The translations under genes and the position numbers were made by a program. A DNA stretch of 64,000 bases from Thioclava electrotropha (GTDB taxonomy: Bacteria > Pseudomonadota > Alphaproteobacteria > Rhodobacterales > Rhodobacteraceae): assembly GCF_002085925.2 (NCBI RefSeq), contig NZ_CP053562.1:3981501-4045500 (forward strand), read 5' to 3'. Each line of letters starts with the position of its first letter. Within the stretch, counting starts at the first letter, position 1. The notes below the pieces were generated by a model. The model saw only the letters and a program-made list of their open reading frames with translations, was not told the DNA's origin and searched no databases. Of the stretch, positions 35,467 through 44,958 are shown piece by piece.

Positions 35467-36702
35467 ATGACGCAAGCCAAACTGTTCACGCCGGTTCTGA
35501 TCGGCGGTGCCGTGATCCTGATGCTGAGCTTCGCCATCCGGGCGAGCTTCGGCGTTTTCCAGATTCCGATCGCCAGCGAGTTCAACTGGCCACGCGCCGA
35601 ATTCTCGCTCGCCATCGCGGTACAGAACCTCGCCTGGGGGATCGGGCAGCCGATCTTCGGCGCGATTGCCGAGCGCTGGGGCGACCGGCTCGCGATCATC
35701 CTCGGCGCGCTGGTCTATGCGCTCGGTCTCGTGCTTTCGGCCTTCGCGATGGAGCCGGGGCAGCATCAGCTTCTGGAAATCCTCGTGGGCTTCGGCATCG
35801 CGGGTACGGGCTTCGGCGTGATCCTCGCCGTGGTGGGCCGCGCGACCTCGGACGAGAACCGCTCGCTCGCGCTGGGTATAGCGACGGCGGCAGGCTCGGC
35901 CGGGCAGGTCTTCGGCGCCCCGATGGCGGAGCTTCTGCTCGGCCATTTCCCGTGGCAGACGGTCTTCGTGATCTTCGCCGCCGTGATCCTCGCCTCGCTG
36001 ACCTTCCTGCCGCTGATCCGGGCGCCCGAACGCGCCAGCCGCGAGGACTTGGCCGAGAGCATGGGTAGTGTCCTGATGCGCGCCTTCCGCGATCCGTCTT
36101 ACACGCTGATCTTCCTCGGCTTCTTCTCCTGTGGCTATCAGCTGGGTTTCATCACGGCGCATTTCCCCGCGATGGTGACTGAGATGTGCGGCGCGGTGCC
36201 GCCCGGATCGCTGCTCGCCGGGATCGGGATCGAGACCACCTCGGCGCTCGGCGCTGCCGCGATTTCCGTGATCGGCCTCGCGAATATCGCGGGCACGATC
36301 TTCGCGGGTTGGGCGGGCAAGCGCTATTCGAAGAAATACCTTCTGGCGGGGGTGTATCTGCTGCGGACCTTCGTGGCCGGCGCCTTCATCCTGACGCCGA
36401 TGACGCCCGCGACGGTGCTGATCTTCTCGCTCGCGATGGGGGCGCTGTGGCTCGCGACCGTGCCGCTGACCTCGGGGCTGGTCGCGCATATCTACGGGCT
36501 GCGCTACATGGGCACGCTCTACGGGATCGTCTTCTTCTCGCACCAGGTGGGCGCCTTCCTCGGCGTCTGGCTGGGCGGCAAGCTCTACGACATCTACGGC
36601 GATTACACGCTGGTCTGGTGGGTCGGCGTGGGCGTCGGCGCCTTCTCGGCCATCGTGCACCTGCCGGTGCGCGAGAAGCGGGTGGAGCTTCAGCCCGCCT
36701 GA
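35467..36702 (+). CDS. MFS transporter
   Basis: A 411-residue inner-membrane protein with about 12 hydrophobic helices and the major facilitator loop motif between helices 2 and 3 (GAIAERWGDRLAIILG). The N-terminal IRASFGVFQIPIASEFNWPRAEFSLAIAVQNL resembles the oxalate/formate-antiporter-like and monocarboxylate-type MFS group common in alphaproteobacteria. GGGAG precedes the ATG. Substrate unknown. Its 3' end overlaps the convergent epimerase gene by 13 bases. Confidence 0.9.
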   Translation: MTQAKLFTPVLIGGAVILMLSFAIRASFGVFQIPIASEFNWPRAEFSLAIAVQNLAWGIGQPIFGAIAERWGDRLAIILGALVYALGLVLSAFAMEPGQHQLLEILVGFGIAGTGFGVILAVVGRATSDENRSLALGIATAAGSAGQVFGAPMAELLLGHFPWQTVFVIFAAVILASLTFLPLIRAPERASREDLAESMGSVLMRAFRDPSYTLIFLGFFSCGYQLGFITAHFPAMVTEMCGAVPPGSLLAGIGIETTSALGAAAISVIGLANIAGTIFAGWAGKRYSKKYLLAGVYLLRTFVAGAFILTPMTPATVLIFSLAMGALWLATVPLTSGLVAHIYGLRYMGTLYGIVFFSHQVGAFLGVWLGGKLYDIYGDYTLVWWVGVGVGAFSAIVHLPVREKRVELQPA

Positions 36703-37541
36703 TCGAGCAGCGCGCGCAGCCCTGCGCGGTAATCCGGATAGCGCAGCGTGACGCCAAGGTCGCGCTTGATCTTGTCGTTCCGCACCCGCTTGCTCTCGGC
36801 ATAGAAGCTGCGCGCCATCGCGCTGAGATCAGCCTCGTCGAACGGCACCTCGGGCGGCAGCGGCAGATCGAGCAGCTCCGCCGCATAGGCGATCACATCC
36901 TGCGGCGGCGCGGGATCGTCGTCGCAGACATTATAGACTGCGCCCGGATCGGGATGCTCGATCGAGGCCAGCAACACCTGCGCGATATCCTCTACATGGA
37001 TGCGCGAGAAGACCTGCCCCTCCTTGACGATCCGCCGGGCTGTGCCCTGCCGTACCTTCTCGAAGGGTCCGCGCCCGGGTCCGTAGATCCCCGCGAGCCG
37101 GAAAATATGCAGCGGCAGGTCATGGGCTGCGGCCAGCGCGCCCCAAGCCGCCTCGGCCTCCACCCGCGCCTGTCCGCGCTTGGTCGAGGGGGTCAGCGGC
37201 GTCGCCTCATCGACCCAGCCGCCCGCGTGATCGCCATAGACGCCGACGGTCGAAAGATAGCCGATCCACTCCAGATGCTGCGCTGCAGCAATTTCGGAAT
37301 GCTGCGCAGCGAGAACCGGGTCGCCCTCTGGCCCCGGCGCCACGGAACTCAGCAGATGCGTCGCCTGATCGAACGGCAGAGGCCCGCCTTCCCAGATCAG
37401 CGGCTCCACCCCTTCGCTGCGCAGCATTTCCGCCTTCTCGGTGCTGCGCGTGGTGCCGACCACCCGCCAGCCGCGCGCCAGAAGAAGCGGCGCGAGGGCA
37501 CGGGCGGAATAGCCATGTCCGATGGAAAGAAGCGTCGGCAT
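36690..37541 (-). CDS. NAD(P)-dependent epimerase/dehydratase-like SDR protein
   Basis: A 283-residue extended-SDR protein. It opens with a Rossmann strand (LLSIGHGYSARALAPLLLARGWRVVGTTR; the glycine motif is GHGYSA), contains the active-site region YLSTVGVYGDHAGGWVDE and FRLAGIYGPGRGPFEKVRQG, where YG in VYGDH takes the place of the usual YxxxK, as in the YeeZ-type group. Late segment GAVYNVCDDDPAPPQDVI is the nucleotide-sugar epimerase pattern. Function in E. coli YeeZ-type proteins is not established. Start at ATG 37541 after AAAGGGGG; divergent from ade. Confidence 0.86.
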   Translation of the reverse strand: MPTLLSIGHGYSARALAPLLLARGWRVVGTTRSTEKAEMLRSEGVEPLIWEGGPLPFDQATHLLSSVAPGPEGDPVLAAQHSEIAAAQHLEWIGYLSTVGVYGDHAGGWVDEATPLTPSTKRGQARVEAEAAWGALAAAHDLPLHIFRLAGIYGPGRGPFEKVRQGTARRIVKEGQVFSRIHVEDIAQVLLASIEHPDPGAVYNVCDDDPAPPQDVIAYAAELLDLPLPPEVPFDEADLSAMARSFYAESKRVRNDKIKRDLGVTLRYPDYRAGLRALLDQAG

Positions 37542-37642
37542 CACGGCCCCCTTTGCGTTTCTGTCATCCGTCATAGGTAGAGGCTGTGTGAAGGCATAAC
37601 AACGTCTCTTGAACCTTCCCGCACGCAATGACAGGCTTGGAC

Positions 37643-39445
37643 ATGGAACAGAAGAACAAGATCAAATCCTGGCCCGAAGCCGCACCGCGATTGATTGCCG
37701 TGGCTGCCGGGCGCGAACCCGCCGACCTCGTGATCCGGGGTGGCAAATGGGTCAATGTCCACACACGTGAGGTTCTCGAGGGCTACGATATTTCCGTTGT
37801 CGAGGGGCGATTTGCCGCCGTGGCCCCCGATCTGTCGGACAGTATCGGCCCCGACACCGAAGTGATCGAGGCCGAGGGGCGCTACATGGTGCCGGGCCTG
37901 TGCGATGCGCATATGCATATCGAGAGCGGGATGCTCACGCCCGCCGAATTCGCCGCCGCGGTGATCCCGCATGGCACGACGAGCATGTTCACCGATCCGC
38001 ATGAGATCGCCAACGTGCTGGGGCTCGACGGCGTGCGGATGATGCATGACGAGGCGCTGATGCAGCCGGTCAACATCTTCACCCAGATGCCCTCCTGCGC
38101 GCCCTCTGCGCCGGGGCTGGAGACCACGGGTTTCGAGATCACCCCCGAGGATGTGGCCGAGGCGATGACATGGCCCGGCATCATCGGTCTGGGCGAGATG
38201 ATGAACTTCCCCGGCGTGATCAATGCCGACCCGAAGATGCTGGCCGAGATCGCCGCGACGCAGAACGCGCATAAGACCGTGGGCGGGCATTACGCCTCCC
38301 CCGATCTGGGCGCGCCGTTCCGCGCCTATGTCGCGGGCGGGCCCGCCGACGATCACGAGGGCACCTGCGAGGCCGACGCGATCGCGCGGGTGCGCAACGG
38401 GATGCGCTCGATGATGCGGCTGGGCTCGGCTTGGTATGACGTGGAGACGCAGATCACCGCCGTCACCGAGAAGGGCCTCGATCCGCGCAACTTCATCCTG
38501 TGTACCGATGATTGCCATTCCGGCACGCTGGTGAATGACGGACATATGAACCGCGTCTTCCGCCATGCGGTGGAGTGCGGGGCCGATCCACTGGTCGCGC
38601 TGCAGATGTGCACGCTCAACACCGCGACCCATTTCGGGCTGGAGCGCGAGCTGGGCTCGATCACGCCGGGCCGCCGGGCCGATGTGATCCTGACCTCGGA
38701 TCTGGCGACCCTGCCGGTCGAGCAGGTCATCGCGCGGGGCAAGACCGTCGCGAAGGCGGGCAAGCTGCTGGCCGAGTGCCCGCATTACGACTGGCCCGAA
38801 AGCGCGCGCGACACGGTGCACCTAGGCAAGGCCCTGACGGGCGCGGATTTCGAGATCACGGCCCCTGAGGGCGCCAATACCGTCACCGCCCGCGTGATCG
38901 GCGTCGTCGAGAACCAGGCCCCGACCAAGGCGCTGACGGCAGAGCTGGACGTGACCGACGGGCTCGCCCAGCCCGACACCGCCAAGGACATCGCGCAGAT
39001 TGCGCTGGTGGAGCGCCATCAAGGCACCGGCGGCGTCACCAACGGCTTCGTCTCGGGCTTCGGCTACAAAGGCCGCATGGCGATGGGCTCGACCGTGGCC
39101 CATGACAGCCACCACATGATCGTGGTCGGCACCGACCGCGAGATGATGGCCGCCTGCGCCAACGCGCTTGGCGAGATGGGCGGCGGGGTCTCCGTCTGGA
39201 AGGACGGCGAAGAGATCGCCGCCGTACCGCTGCCGATCGCAGGGTTGATGTCGGACGATCCGGCGCAGACCGTGGCCGCACGCGCCGCCAAGATGGTCGA
39301 GGCGATGGGCGCCTGCGGCTGCACTTTGAACAACGCTTACATGCAGCATTCGCTGCTCGCGCTCGTCGTCATTCCCGAGATCCGCATTTCGGATCTGGGC
39401 CTCGTCGACGTGACGCGTTTTGAACTGACGGATCTTTTTGAATGA
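37643..39445 (+). CDS. ade: Adenine deaminase
   Basis: Deaminates adenine to hypoxanthine. About 600 residues of the amidohydrolase family: metal-binding VPGLCDAHMHIESGMLTPAEFA, the TTSMFTDPHEIANVLG block, LGEMMNFPGVI, TVGGHYASPDLG and LCTDDCHSGTLVNDGHM (metal Asp-Asp), plus a C-terminal domain with GFGYKGRMAMGSTVAHDSHHMIVVG. These are the hallmarks of bacterial Ade rather than of cytosine or adenosine deaminase. I prefer ATG 37643 (weak AGG upstream); ATG 37628 is an alternative adding five residues. Overlaps amn by ATGA, so AMP nucleosidase feeds it directly. Confidence 0.95.
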   Translation: MEQKNKIKSWPEAAPRLIAVAAGREPADLVIRGGKWVNVHTREVLEGYDISVVEGRFAAVAPDLSDSIGPDTEVIEAEGRYMVPGLCDAHMHIESGMLTPAEFAAAVIPHGTTSMFTDPHEIANVLGLDGVRMMHDEALMQPVNIFTQMPSCAPSAPGLETTGFEITPEDVAEAMTWPGIIGLGEMMNFPGVINADPKMLAEIAATQNAHKTVGGHYASPDLGAPFRAYVAGGPADDHEGTCEADAIARVRNGMRSMMRLGSAWYDVETQITAVTEKGLDPRNFILCTDDCHSGTLVNDGHMNRVFRHAVECGADPLVALQMCTLNTATHFGLERELGSITPGRRADVILTSDLATLPVEQVIARGKTVAKAGKLLAECPHYDWPESARDTVHLGKALTGADFEITAPEGANTVTARVIGVVENQAPTKALTAELDVTDGLAQPDTAKDIAQIALVERHQGTGGVTNGFVSGFGYKGRMAMGSTVAHDSHHMIVVGTDREMMAACANALGEMGGGVSVWKDGEEIAAVPLPIAGLMSDDPAQTVAARAAKMVEAMGACGCTLNNAYMQHSLLALVVIPEIRISDLGLVDVTRFELTDLFE

Positions 39446-40917
39446 ACGAAACACTTGAACTTATCATCCCCGACGCAGCCCCTGCGGAGACCTTCACCGA
39501 TGCCGCCGAGGCCGTGGCCCGGCTCGAGGCGCTTTATGACGAGGCGACCGCCTTCCTGCTCGAGAAATTCAATGAGACGCTGGAGAGCAAGACCGCGCGG
39601 AACCGCTTTCGCGCCTTCTACCCGGAGGTGCGCATCTCCGTCTCCTCGCATATCAAGGCTGATAGCCGCTTGAGCTTCGGCCATGTGGCGCTGCCGGGCA
39701 CCTACACGGCGACGATCACGCGGCCCGACCTGTTCCGCAACTACCTGACGCAGCAGCTGGGCCTGCTGATCAAGAACCACAACATTCCGGTTACGATCGG
39801 CCCGTCGGACACCCCGATCCCGGTGCATTTCGCCGTGGCCGCGCATCCGGAAGTGACGGTGCCGCAGGAAGGCGTGCTCGACTTCTCGCTGCGGGACGTA
39901 TTCGACGTGCCGGATCTTGCGGGGATGAACGACGATATCGTCAACGGCATGGCGGGACCGAACCCGGATGGCTCAGGCCACCTTGCCCCCTTCACCGCGC
40001 AGCGCGTGGATTACTCGCTCGCGCGCCTGTCGCATTACACCGCCACCAAGGCCGAGCATTTCCAGAACCACGTGCTGTTCACGAACTACCAGTTCTATGT
40101 GGACGAGTTCGAGGCCGTCGCGCGGCGCCTGCTGGGCGACAAGGACTCGGGCTACACGAGCTTCGTGGCCCCCGGCAATCAGGAGATCACCGATCCGCAG
40201 GACGAGATTCCGGGCCTCGCGAAACTGCCGCAGATGCCCGCCTATCACCTCAAGCGCGCCGATGGTGGCGGGATCACGCTGGTCAATATCGGCGTCGGCC
40301 CGTCCAATGCGAAGACCGCGACGGACCACATCGCCGTGCTGCGCCCGCATGCCTGGCTGATGGTGGGTCACTGCGCGGGTCTGCGCAATTCGCAGCAGCT
40401 TGGGGACTTCGTCCTCGCCCATGCCTATCTGCGCGAAGACCATGTGCTCGACGACGATCTGCCCGTCTGGGTGCCGATCCCGGCGCTGGCCGAGATCCAG
40501 ATCGCGCTGCAGGAAGCGGTGGCCGAAGTGACGAAGCTGGAAGGCTACGAGCTGAAGCGGATCATGCGCACCGGCACCGTCGCCACCATCGACAACCGCA
40601 ACTGGGAGTTGAGAGACCAATCCGGCCCGGTCCATCGCCTGAGCCAGTCACGCGCGGTTGCGCTCGACATGGAAAGCGCCACGATCGCCGCGAACGGCTT
40701 CCGCTTCCGGGTGCCCTACGGCACGCTTCTCTGCGTCTCGGACAAACCGCTGCATGGCGAGCTGAAGCTGCCGGGCATGGCGACCGAATTCTACCGCACG
40801 CAGGTGGCGAGCCATTTGCTGATCGGCATCCTCGCGATGGAGAAACTTCGCGAGATGCCTCTGGATCGGATTCACAGCAGGAAATTGCGTAGCTTCGAGG
40901 AAACAGCTTTTCTGTGA
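39442..40917 (+). CDS. amn: AMP nucleosidase
   Basis: Hydrolyses AMP to adenine and ribose 5-phosphate. The 491-residue product matches E. coli Amn length and layout: an N-terminal regulatory domain (AEAVARLEALYDEATAFLLEKF, RAFYPEVRISV) and a C-terminal nucleoside phosphorylase-like domain with GVGPSNAKTATDHIAVLRPHAWLMVGHCAGLR and AVALDMESATIAANGFRFRVPYG (the purine-site Asp-Met-Glu motif). It starts on the ade stop codon, making a two-gene AMP-to-hypoxanthine unit. Confidence 0.96.
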   Translation: MNETLELIIPDAAPAETFTDAAEAVARLEALYDEATAFLLEKFNETLESKTARNRFRAFYPEVRISVSSHIKADSRLSFGHVALPGTYTATITRPDLFRNYLTQQLGLLIKNHNIPVTIGPSDTPIPVHFAVAAHPEVTVPQEGVLDFSLRDVFDVPDLAGMNDDIVNGMAGPNPDGSGHLAPFTAQRVDYSLARLSHYTATKAEHFQNHVLFTNYQFYVDEFEAVARRLLGDKDSGYTSFVAPGNQEITDPQDEIPGLAKLPQMPAYHLKRADGGGITLVNIGVGPSNAKTATDHIAVLRPHAWLMVGHCAGLRNSQQLGDFVLAHAYLREDHVLDDDLPVWVPIPALAEIQIALQEAVAEVTKLEGYELKRIMRTGTVATIDNRNWELRDQSGPVHRLSQSRAVALDMESATIAANGFRFRVPYGTLLCVSDKPLHGELKLPGMATEFYRTQVASHLLIGILAMEKLREMPLDRIHSRKLRSFEETAFL

Positions 40918-41048
40918 CGTGGGAAAAACCCGCCCATTCTGGGAAAAGGGCTTGCCATGCTCAATAAAAACGTGTGGAACATGGCCCACCAACCGTGCAA
41001 CGCGGACGAAATTGACCCTGGATTACCGGGGCGGAGAGAGGAACGAAT

Positions 41049-41336
41049 ATGTCGAAACCGATGACCAAGACCCAGCTGGTGGCAGCCCTCGCCGAGGCGA
41101 TGGACGCCGACAAGAAGACGGCTTCGGCCGCACTCGACGCGATCACCGACGTCGTCACCAAAGAAGTGTCGAACGGCGGCGCCGTTACCCTGCCGGGCAT
41201 TGGCAAAGTCTACTGCCGCGAGCGCCCCGAGCGCATGGTCCGCAACCCGGCCACCGGCGAGCAGATGCAGAAGCCGGCTGACAAGCAGGTCAAAGTGACC
41301 GTGGCGAAAGCGCTCAAGGACAGCGTGAACTCCTGA
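41049..41336 (+). CDS. hup: HU family DNA-binding protein
   Basis: Small nucleoid protein, 95 residues. MTKTQLVAALAEAMDADKKTASAALDAITDVV is the dimerising helical part; GGAVTLPGIGKVYCRERPERMVRNPATGEQM is the DNA-binding beta arm with the RNPATGE tip (Pro intercalates in the minor groove). AAGALKDSV-type C-terminus. GAGAGGAA precedes the ATG. It is followed by a strong terminator, so it is a single-gene unit. Confidence 0.95.
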   Translation: MSKPMTKTQLVAALAEAMDADKKTASAALDAITDVVTKEVSNGGAVTLPGIGKVYCRERPERMVRNPATGEQMQKPADKQVKVTVAKALKDSVNS

Positions 41337-41374
41337 TCGCAGGACTCTCTCAATCGAGGGACAGCCAATTTTTT

Positions 41375-41408
41375 AGGGCGCTCGCGAGCAATCGGGGCGC
41401 CCTTTTTC
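41375..41408 (+). terminator. Rho-independent terminator of hup
   Basis: AGGGCGC, 15-base loop, GCGCCCT, then TTTTT, 39 bases past the stop codon. Confidence 0.8.
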
Positions 41409-41423
41409 AGGCCCGGAGGAAAG

Positions 41424-42299
41424 ATGGATCTGCGCGCGATCGGAATGGGGCTCGCCTTTGCCCTGATGTGGTCTTCGGCTTTCACATCCACGCATATCAT
41501 CGTGGCAGAGGCTCCGCCCCTTGCAGCCCTTGCCCTGCGCTTCGCGCTGTCTGGGGGGATCGGCATCGCGCTGGCGCTGGCCTTCGGCCAAAGCTGGCGG
41601 CTGAGCCGGGCGCAATGGCGCGCCACGATCATCTTCGGAATTTGCCAAAACGCGCTCTACCTAGGGTTTAACTGGGTCGCGATGACCACGGTCGAAGCCT
41701 CGGTCGCGGCGATCATCGCCTCGACCATGCCGCTGATCGTCGGTGCGCTCGGCTGGATCGTCTTTCGCGACCGAATTCCGCCCCTCGGCATCGCCGGGCT
41801 TGTGGCAGGCTTCGCGGGCGTCGGCATCATCATGGGCGCGCGGCTGCAAGGCGGGATCGACCCGTTCGGGCTAGGCCTCTGCGTCGCAGGCGCACTGGCA
41901 CTGGCGGTGGCGACGCTCACCGTGCGCGGCGCGAGCGGCGGCGGTGGCGGCGTACTGATGATCGTGGGCCTGCAGATGCTGGTGGGGGCTGTGAGCCTCG
42001 CCGTCGTCTCCGCCTTCACCGAGCATCTCTCTGTCGAGGTGACGCCGACACTGGCATTCGCCTTCACCTACACGGTGATCGTGCCGGGGCTGATGGCGAC
42101 CTGGGTCTGGTTCCGCCTCGTGGGTCGCATCGGCGCAGTGCGCGCGGCGACCTTCCACTTCCTGACGCCGGTCTTCGGCGTCGCGATCGCCTGGGCGGTG
42201 CTGGGCGAGCATGTCGACTGGCACGACGCGCTTGGCGTGCTGGTGATCGCAGGCGGCATTCTGGCAGTGCAGATCTCAAAGCAAGAGGCGCGGCGGTAA
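41424..42299 (+). CDS. EamA (DMT) family transporter
   Basis: A 291-residue inner-membrane protein with about ten hydrophobic helices arranged as two EamA repeats (first MGLAFALMWSSAFTSTHIIV to VGIIMGARL; second LGLCVAGALALAVATLTV to the GGILAVQIS end). The pattern ATFHFLTPVFGVAIAWAVLGEH is typical of the second repeat. It is related to RhaT/YdcZ-type drug/metabolite exporters; substrate unknown. GGAGG lies before the ATG, 17 bases after the hup terminator. Confidence 0.9.
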   Translation: MDLRAIGMGLAFALMWSSAFTSTHIIVAEAPPLAALALRFALSGGIGIALALAFGQSWRLSRAQWRATIIFGICQNALYLGFNWVAMTTVEASVAAIIASTMPLIVGALGWIVFRDRIPPLGIAGLVAGFAGVGIIMGARLQGGIDPFGLGLCVAGALALAVATLTVRGASGGGGGVLMIVGLQMLVGAVSLAVVSAFTEHLSVEVTPTLAFAFTYTVIVPGLMATWVWFRLVGRIGAVRAATFHFLTPVFGVAIAWAVLGEHVDWHDALGVLVIAGGILAVQISKQEARR

Positions 42300-42332
42300 C
42301 CCCCCGCGCCCCTGCACTTCACGCCTAGCAAC

Positions 42333-43607
42333 TCACGAGCCGCGCAGCACCTGCAGCAGCTCCAGCGTCGCGTAACCATCTGGCGGCAGACCGCGCGACT
42401 TCTGGAACGCCACGATCGCCTTCGACGTATTCGCGCCGATCTTGCCGTCCGTGCCGTCCGTATCGAATCCCGCCGCGGTCAGCCGCTCCTGCAGCTCGAC
42501 CTTCTGCTTGGAACTGAGCGGTTTGCCCGTGCGCGGCCAATCCTGCACGAAGGGCCCCTTCCCTTTCAGACGATCCGACAGATGCCCCACGCCGATCACG
42601 TAGCTGTCGGCGGAGTTGTAGCGCGAGATGGCGCGGAAGTTGCCGAAGATCATGAAGGCCGGGCCTTTCGCGCCCGCGGGCACGAGGATCGACGCCGAGC
42701 CGTAATTCGGCACCGTGCCGCCAGTGGCCGAGCGCACGCCAAGCGCCGCCCAGTCGGCAGGGCTCTTCTTCGTGCCCTTACCGGTGAGGCCGTAGTTGAA
42801 GCCAGAGGGCAGGATGACCTCGACGCCCCACGGCTGCCCCTTCGACCAGCCGGAGCGCGCGAGATAGGCCGCCGTCGAGGCCAGCGCATCGGTCGGGTCT
42901 TCCGACCAGATATCGCGCCGACCATCGCCGGTGAAATCGACCGCATAGGACAGGTAGGAGGTCGGGATGAACTGCGTGTGGCCCATCGCCCCGGCCCAAG
43001 AGCCGGTCATGTGTCGCTCGTCCACGTCGCCCGACTGGATGATCTTGAGCGCCGCGATCAGCTGCTTGGCGAAGAACTCGCCGCGCCGACCGTCATAGGC
43101 CAGCGTCGCAAGCGCGGGGATGATCGCCGTCTTGCCACGATAAGCGCCGTAGCGGCTCTCCATGCCCCAGATCGCGACGACGACCTCTTTGTCCACGCCG
43201 TATTTGCGCTCGATCGCGTTCAGCTGCCGGTCGTATTGCCGCAGCATCTGCTTGCCGGTTGCGACGCGCTCGTCCGAAACCGCGCTGTCGAGGTAATCCC
43301 AGATCGACTTGGTGAACTCCGATTGGTAGCGGTCGCGCTCGATCACCTTGGGATTGTAGCGCACATCGGCCATCGCCCGATTCCAGGTGTATTCGGTGAT
43401 GCCGTTCGCCAGCGCGCGCGATTTGAAGCCCGCGAGGAAGGACTCGAAACGCGCTTCCGTCGCGGCGTCCGTCGGCGGGATCGGGTCCGCCACGGGCGCG
43501 CTGCCCCGCGCGAGCGGCCGGGGCGAGGATTCGGGAGGCCCCGCACAGGCCGAAAGCGCAGAAAATGCCATAAATGTCAGTGGGATGATCTTGCCGGGAA
43601 TTGCCAT
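42333..43607 (-). CDS. MltB-like lytic murein transglycosylase with peptidoglycan-binding domain
   Basis: A 424-residue envelope enzyme that cleaves glycan strands. It has a lipoprotein-like signal (LTFMAFSALSACAG). The lytic transglycosylase domain includes YRYGVDKEVVVAIWGMESRYGAYRG-type sequence (catalytic Glu in GMESRYG), SWAGAMGHTQFIPTSYLSYAVDFTGDGRRDIW and NGTIPSYG-like region. The C-terminal 65 residues form a peptidoglycan-binding helix bundle (VELQERLTAAGFDTDGTDGKIGANTSKAIVAFQKSRGLP). Start at ATG 43607; the upstream in-frame codons give no signal peptide. Confidence 0.93.
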   Translation of the reverse strand: MAIPGKIIPLTFMAFSALSACAGPPESSPRPLARGSAPVADPIPPTDAATEARFESFLAGFKSRALANGITEYTWNRAMADVRYNPKVIERDRYQSEFTKSIWDYLDSAVSDERVATGKQMLRQYDRQLNAIERKYGVDKEVVVAIWGMESRYGAYRGKTAIIPALATLAYDGRRGEFFAKQLIAALKIIQSGDVDERHMTGSWAGAMGHTQFIPTSYLSYAVDFTGDGRRDIWSEDPTDALASTAAYLARSGWSKGQPWGVEVILPSGFNYGLTGKGTKKSPADWAALGVRSATGGTVPNYGSASILVPAGAKGPAFMIFGNFRAISRYNSADSYVIGVGHLSDRLKGKGPFVQDWPRTGKPLSSKQKVELQERLTAAGFDTDGTDGKIGANTSKAIVAFQKSRGLPPDGYATLELLQVLRGS

Positions 43608-43691
43608 GGTGCCTGCTCGCTGTTTTTCTCTTTGAACCAGTGTATCAACGGTTCGTGAGGTTTCAACGGGCGTCACATGACACTCTAAGGC

Positions 43692-44057
43692 TTACTGGAG
43701 CGGCTTCTTGTCGTTGCCGAAAAACGGCTCCATCTGGGCGATGATCACGGAGTTCTCGTCGAGCGCACGCTGCATCAATTCACGTTCCGCATCGTCGATC
43801 TCATGGCCCTGTTTCTCGCGTTCCGCGAGCGTGCCGTAACCCGTGACGTCAAGCGGCGCCATCTCGGCCTGCTTGAGGATCGCCACGGTCTCGCGCACGG
43901 CCTCTGCCTCGTCCACGCCCGAGGCATAGCAAAGCAGCCCCGCCCCGGACGCGCCTTTCGGCAGACCGTCATTGGGCGAGCGGCCAACCTCGACCAGCAG
44001 GGTAAAGACCTGCTGGCGCGAGGGTTTCTTCTGCGGCTTTTCCGGCTTCTCAGTCAC
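43692..44057 (-). CDS. Small conserved protein coupled to dapD
   Basis: 121 residues, cytoplasmic, starting with GTG at 44057 in the sequence GTGACTGA, so it overlaps the end of dapD by 8 bases. The N-terminus is Lys/Pro-rich ([15 protein letters not shown]), then [45 protein letters not shown], a Gly-containing alpha/beta segment, and an acidic helical C-terminus ending [11 protein letters not shown] do not recognise a family or catalytic motif. Tight coupling suggests co-expression with dapD. Confidence 0.75.
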   Translation of the reverse strand: MTEKPEKPQKKPSRQQVFTLLVEVGRSPNDGLPKGASGAGLLCYASGVDEAEAVRETVAILKQAEMAPLDVTGYGTLAEREKQGHEIDDAERELMQRALDENSVIIAQMEPFFGNDKKPLQ

Positions 44058-44877
44058 GCAGCAGCTCGTTGATGCCGGTCTTCGACCGGGTTTGCGCATC
44101 GACGCGCTTCACGATCACCGCGCAATACAGGTTGATGCCGTTCTTGGACGGCATCGAGCCCGACACGACGACCGAGTAGGGCGGCACTTCGCCATACATC
44201 ACGTCGCCGGTCTCGCGGTCGACGATCTTGGTCGACTTGCCGATATAGACGCCCATGCCCAGAACCGAGCCTTCGCGGACGATGCAGCCCTCGACGACTT
44301 CCGAGCGCGCGCCGATGAAGCAGTTGTCCTCGATGATGGTCGGGCCGGCCTGCATCGGCTCCAGCACGCCGCCGATACCGACGCCGCCCGAGAGGTGGAC
44401 GCCCTTGCCGATCTGCGCGCAGCTGCCGACGGTGGCCCAGGTGTCGACCATCGTGCCCTCGTCGACATAGGCGCCGAGGTTCACGAAGGAGGGCATCAGC
44501 ACCACGCCCGGCGCGATATAGGCCGATTTGCGCACGATGCAGTTCGGCACGGCGCGGAAACCGCCGGCTTTCCACTCTTTGTCGCCCCAGCCTTTGAACT
44601 TGCTGTCGACCTTGTCCCACCAGTGGCCGCCCTGCGGGCCGCCATCCTGCTGCTCCATGTCCTTCAGACGGAAGCCGAGCAGAACCGCCTTCTTGGCCCA
44701 TTGGTTCACATGCCAGTCGCCGTTCTCGCGTTTCTCCGCAACACGCAGTTCGCCGCGATCCAGCGCGTTGAGCGTATCTTCGATGGCCTCGCGGGTCTCA
44801 CCGCCGGTCGAGGGCGTGATGGTGTCGCGGGCTTCCCAAGCGGCTTCGATTGCAGTTTCGAGCGCGGCGTTCGACAT
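44050..44877 (-). CDS. dapD: 2,3,4,5-tetrahydropyridine-2,6-dicarboxylate N-succinyltransferase
   Basis: Succinylates tetrahydrodipicolinate in the succinylase branch of diaminopimelate synthesis. 275 residues: an N-terminal helical domain ([18 protein letters not shown]) and a left-handed beta helix of hexapeptide repeats ([50 protein letters not shown]). Start at ATG 44877, 7 bases after AGAGGA; a TTG two codons upstream is less likely. With dapB at 5.5 kb this shows the succinylase route. Confidence 0.96.
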   Translation of the reverse strand: MSNAALETAIEAAWEARDTITPSTGGETREAIEDTLNALDRGELRVAEKRENGDWHVNQWAKKAVLLGFRLKDMEQQDGGPQGGHWWDKVDSKFKGWGDKEWKAGGFRAVPNCIVRKSAYIAPGVVLMPSFVNLGAYVDEGTMVDTWATVGSCAQIGKGVHLSGGVGIGGVLEPMQAGPTIIEDNCFIGARSEVVEGCIVREGSVLGMGVYIGKSTKIVDRETGDVMYGEVPPYSVVVSGSMPSKNGINLYCAVIVKRVDAQTRSKTGINELLRD

Positions 44878-44958
44878 GGGCAAATCCTCTTTCAGGTGGC
44901 CTTTACAGCGTTCACGCTATAGTTGGTCAAAGCGAAACGCGCAATGAGCAGGTGCCCC

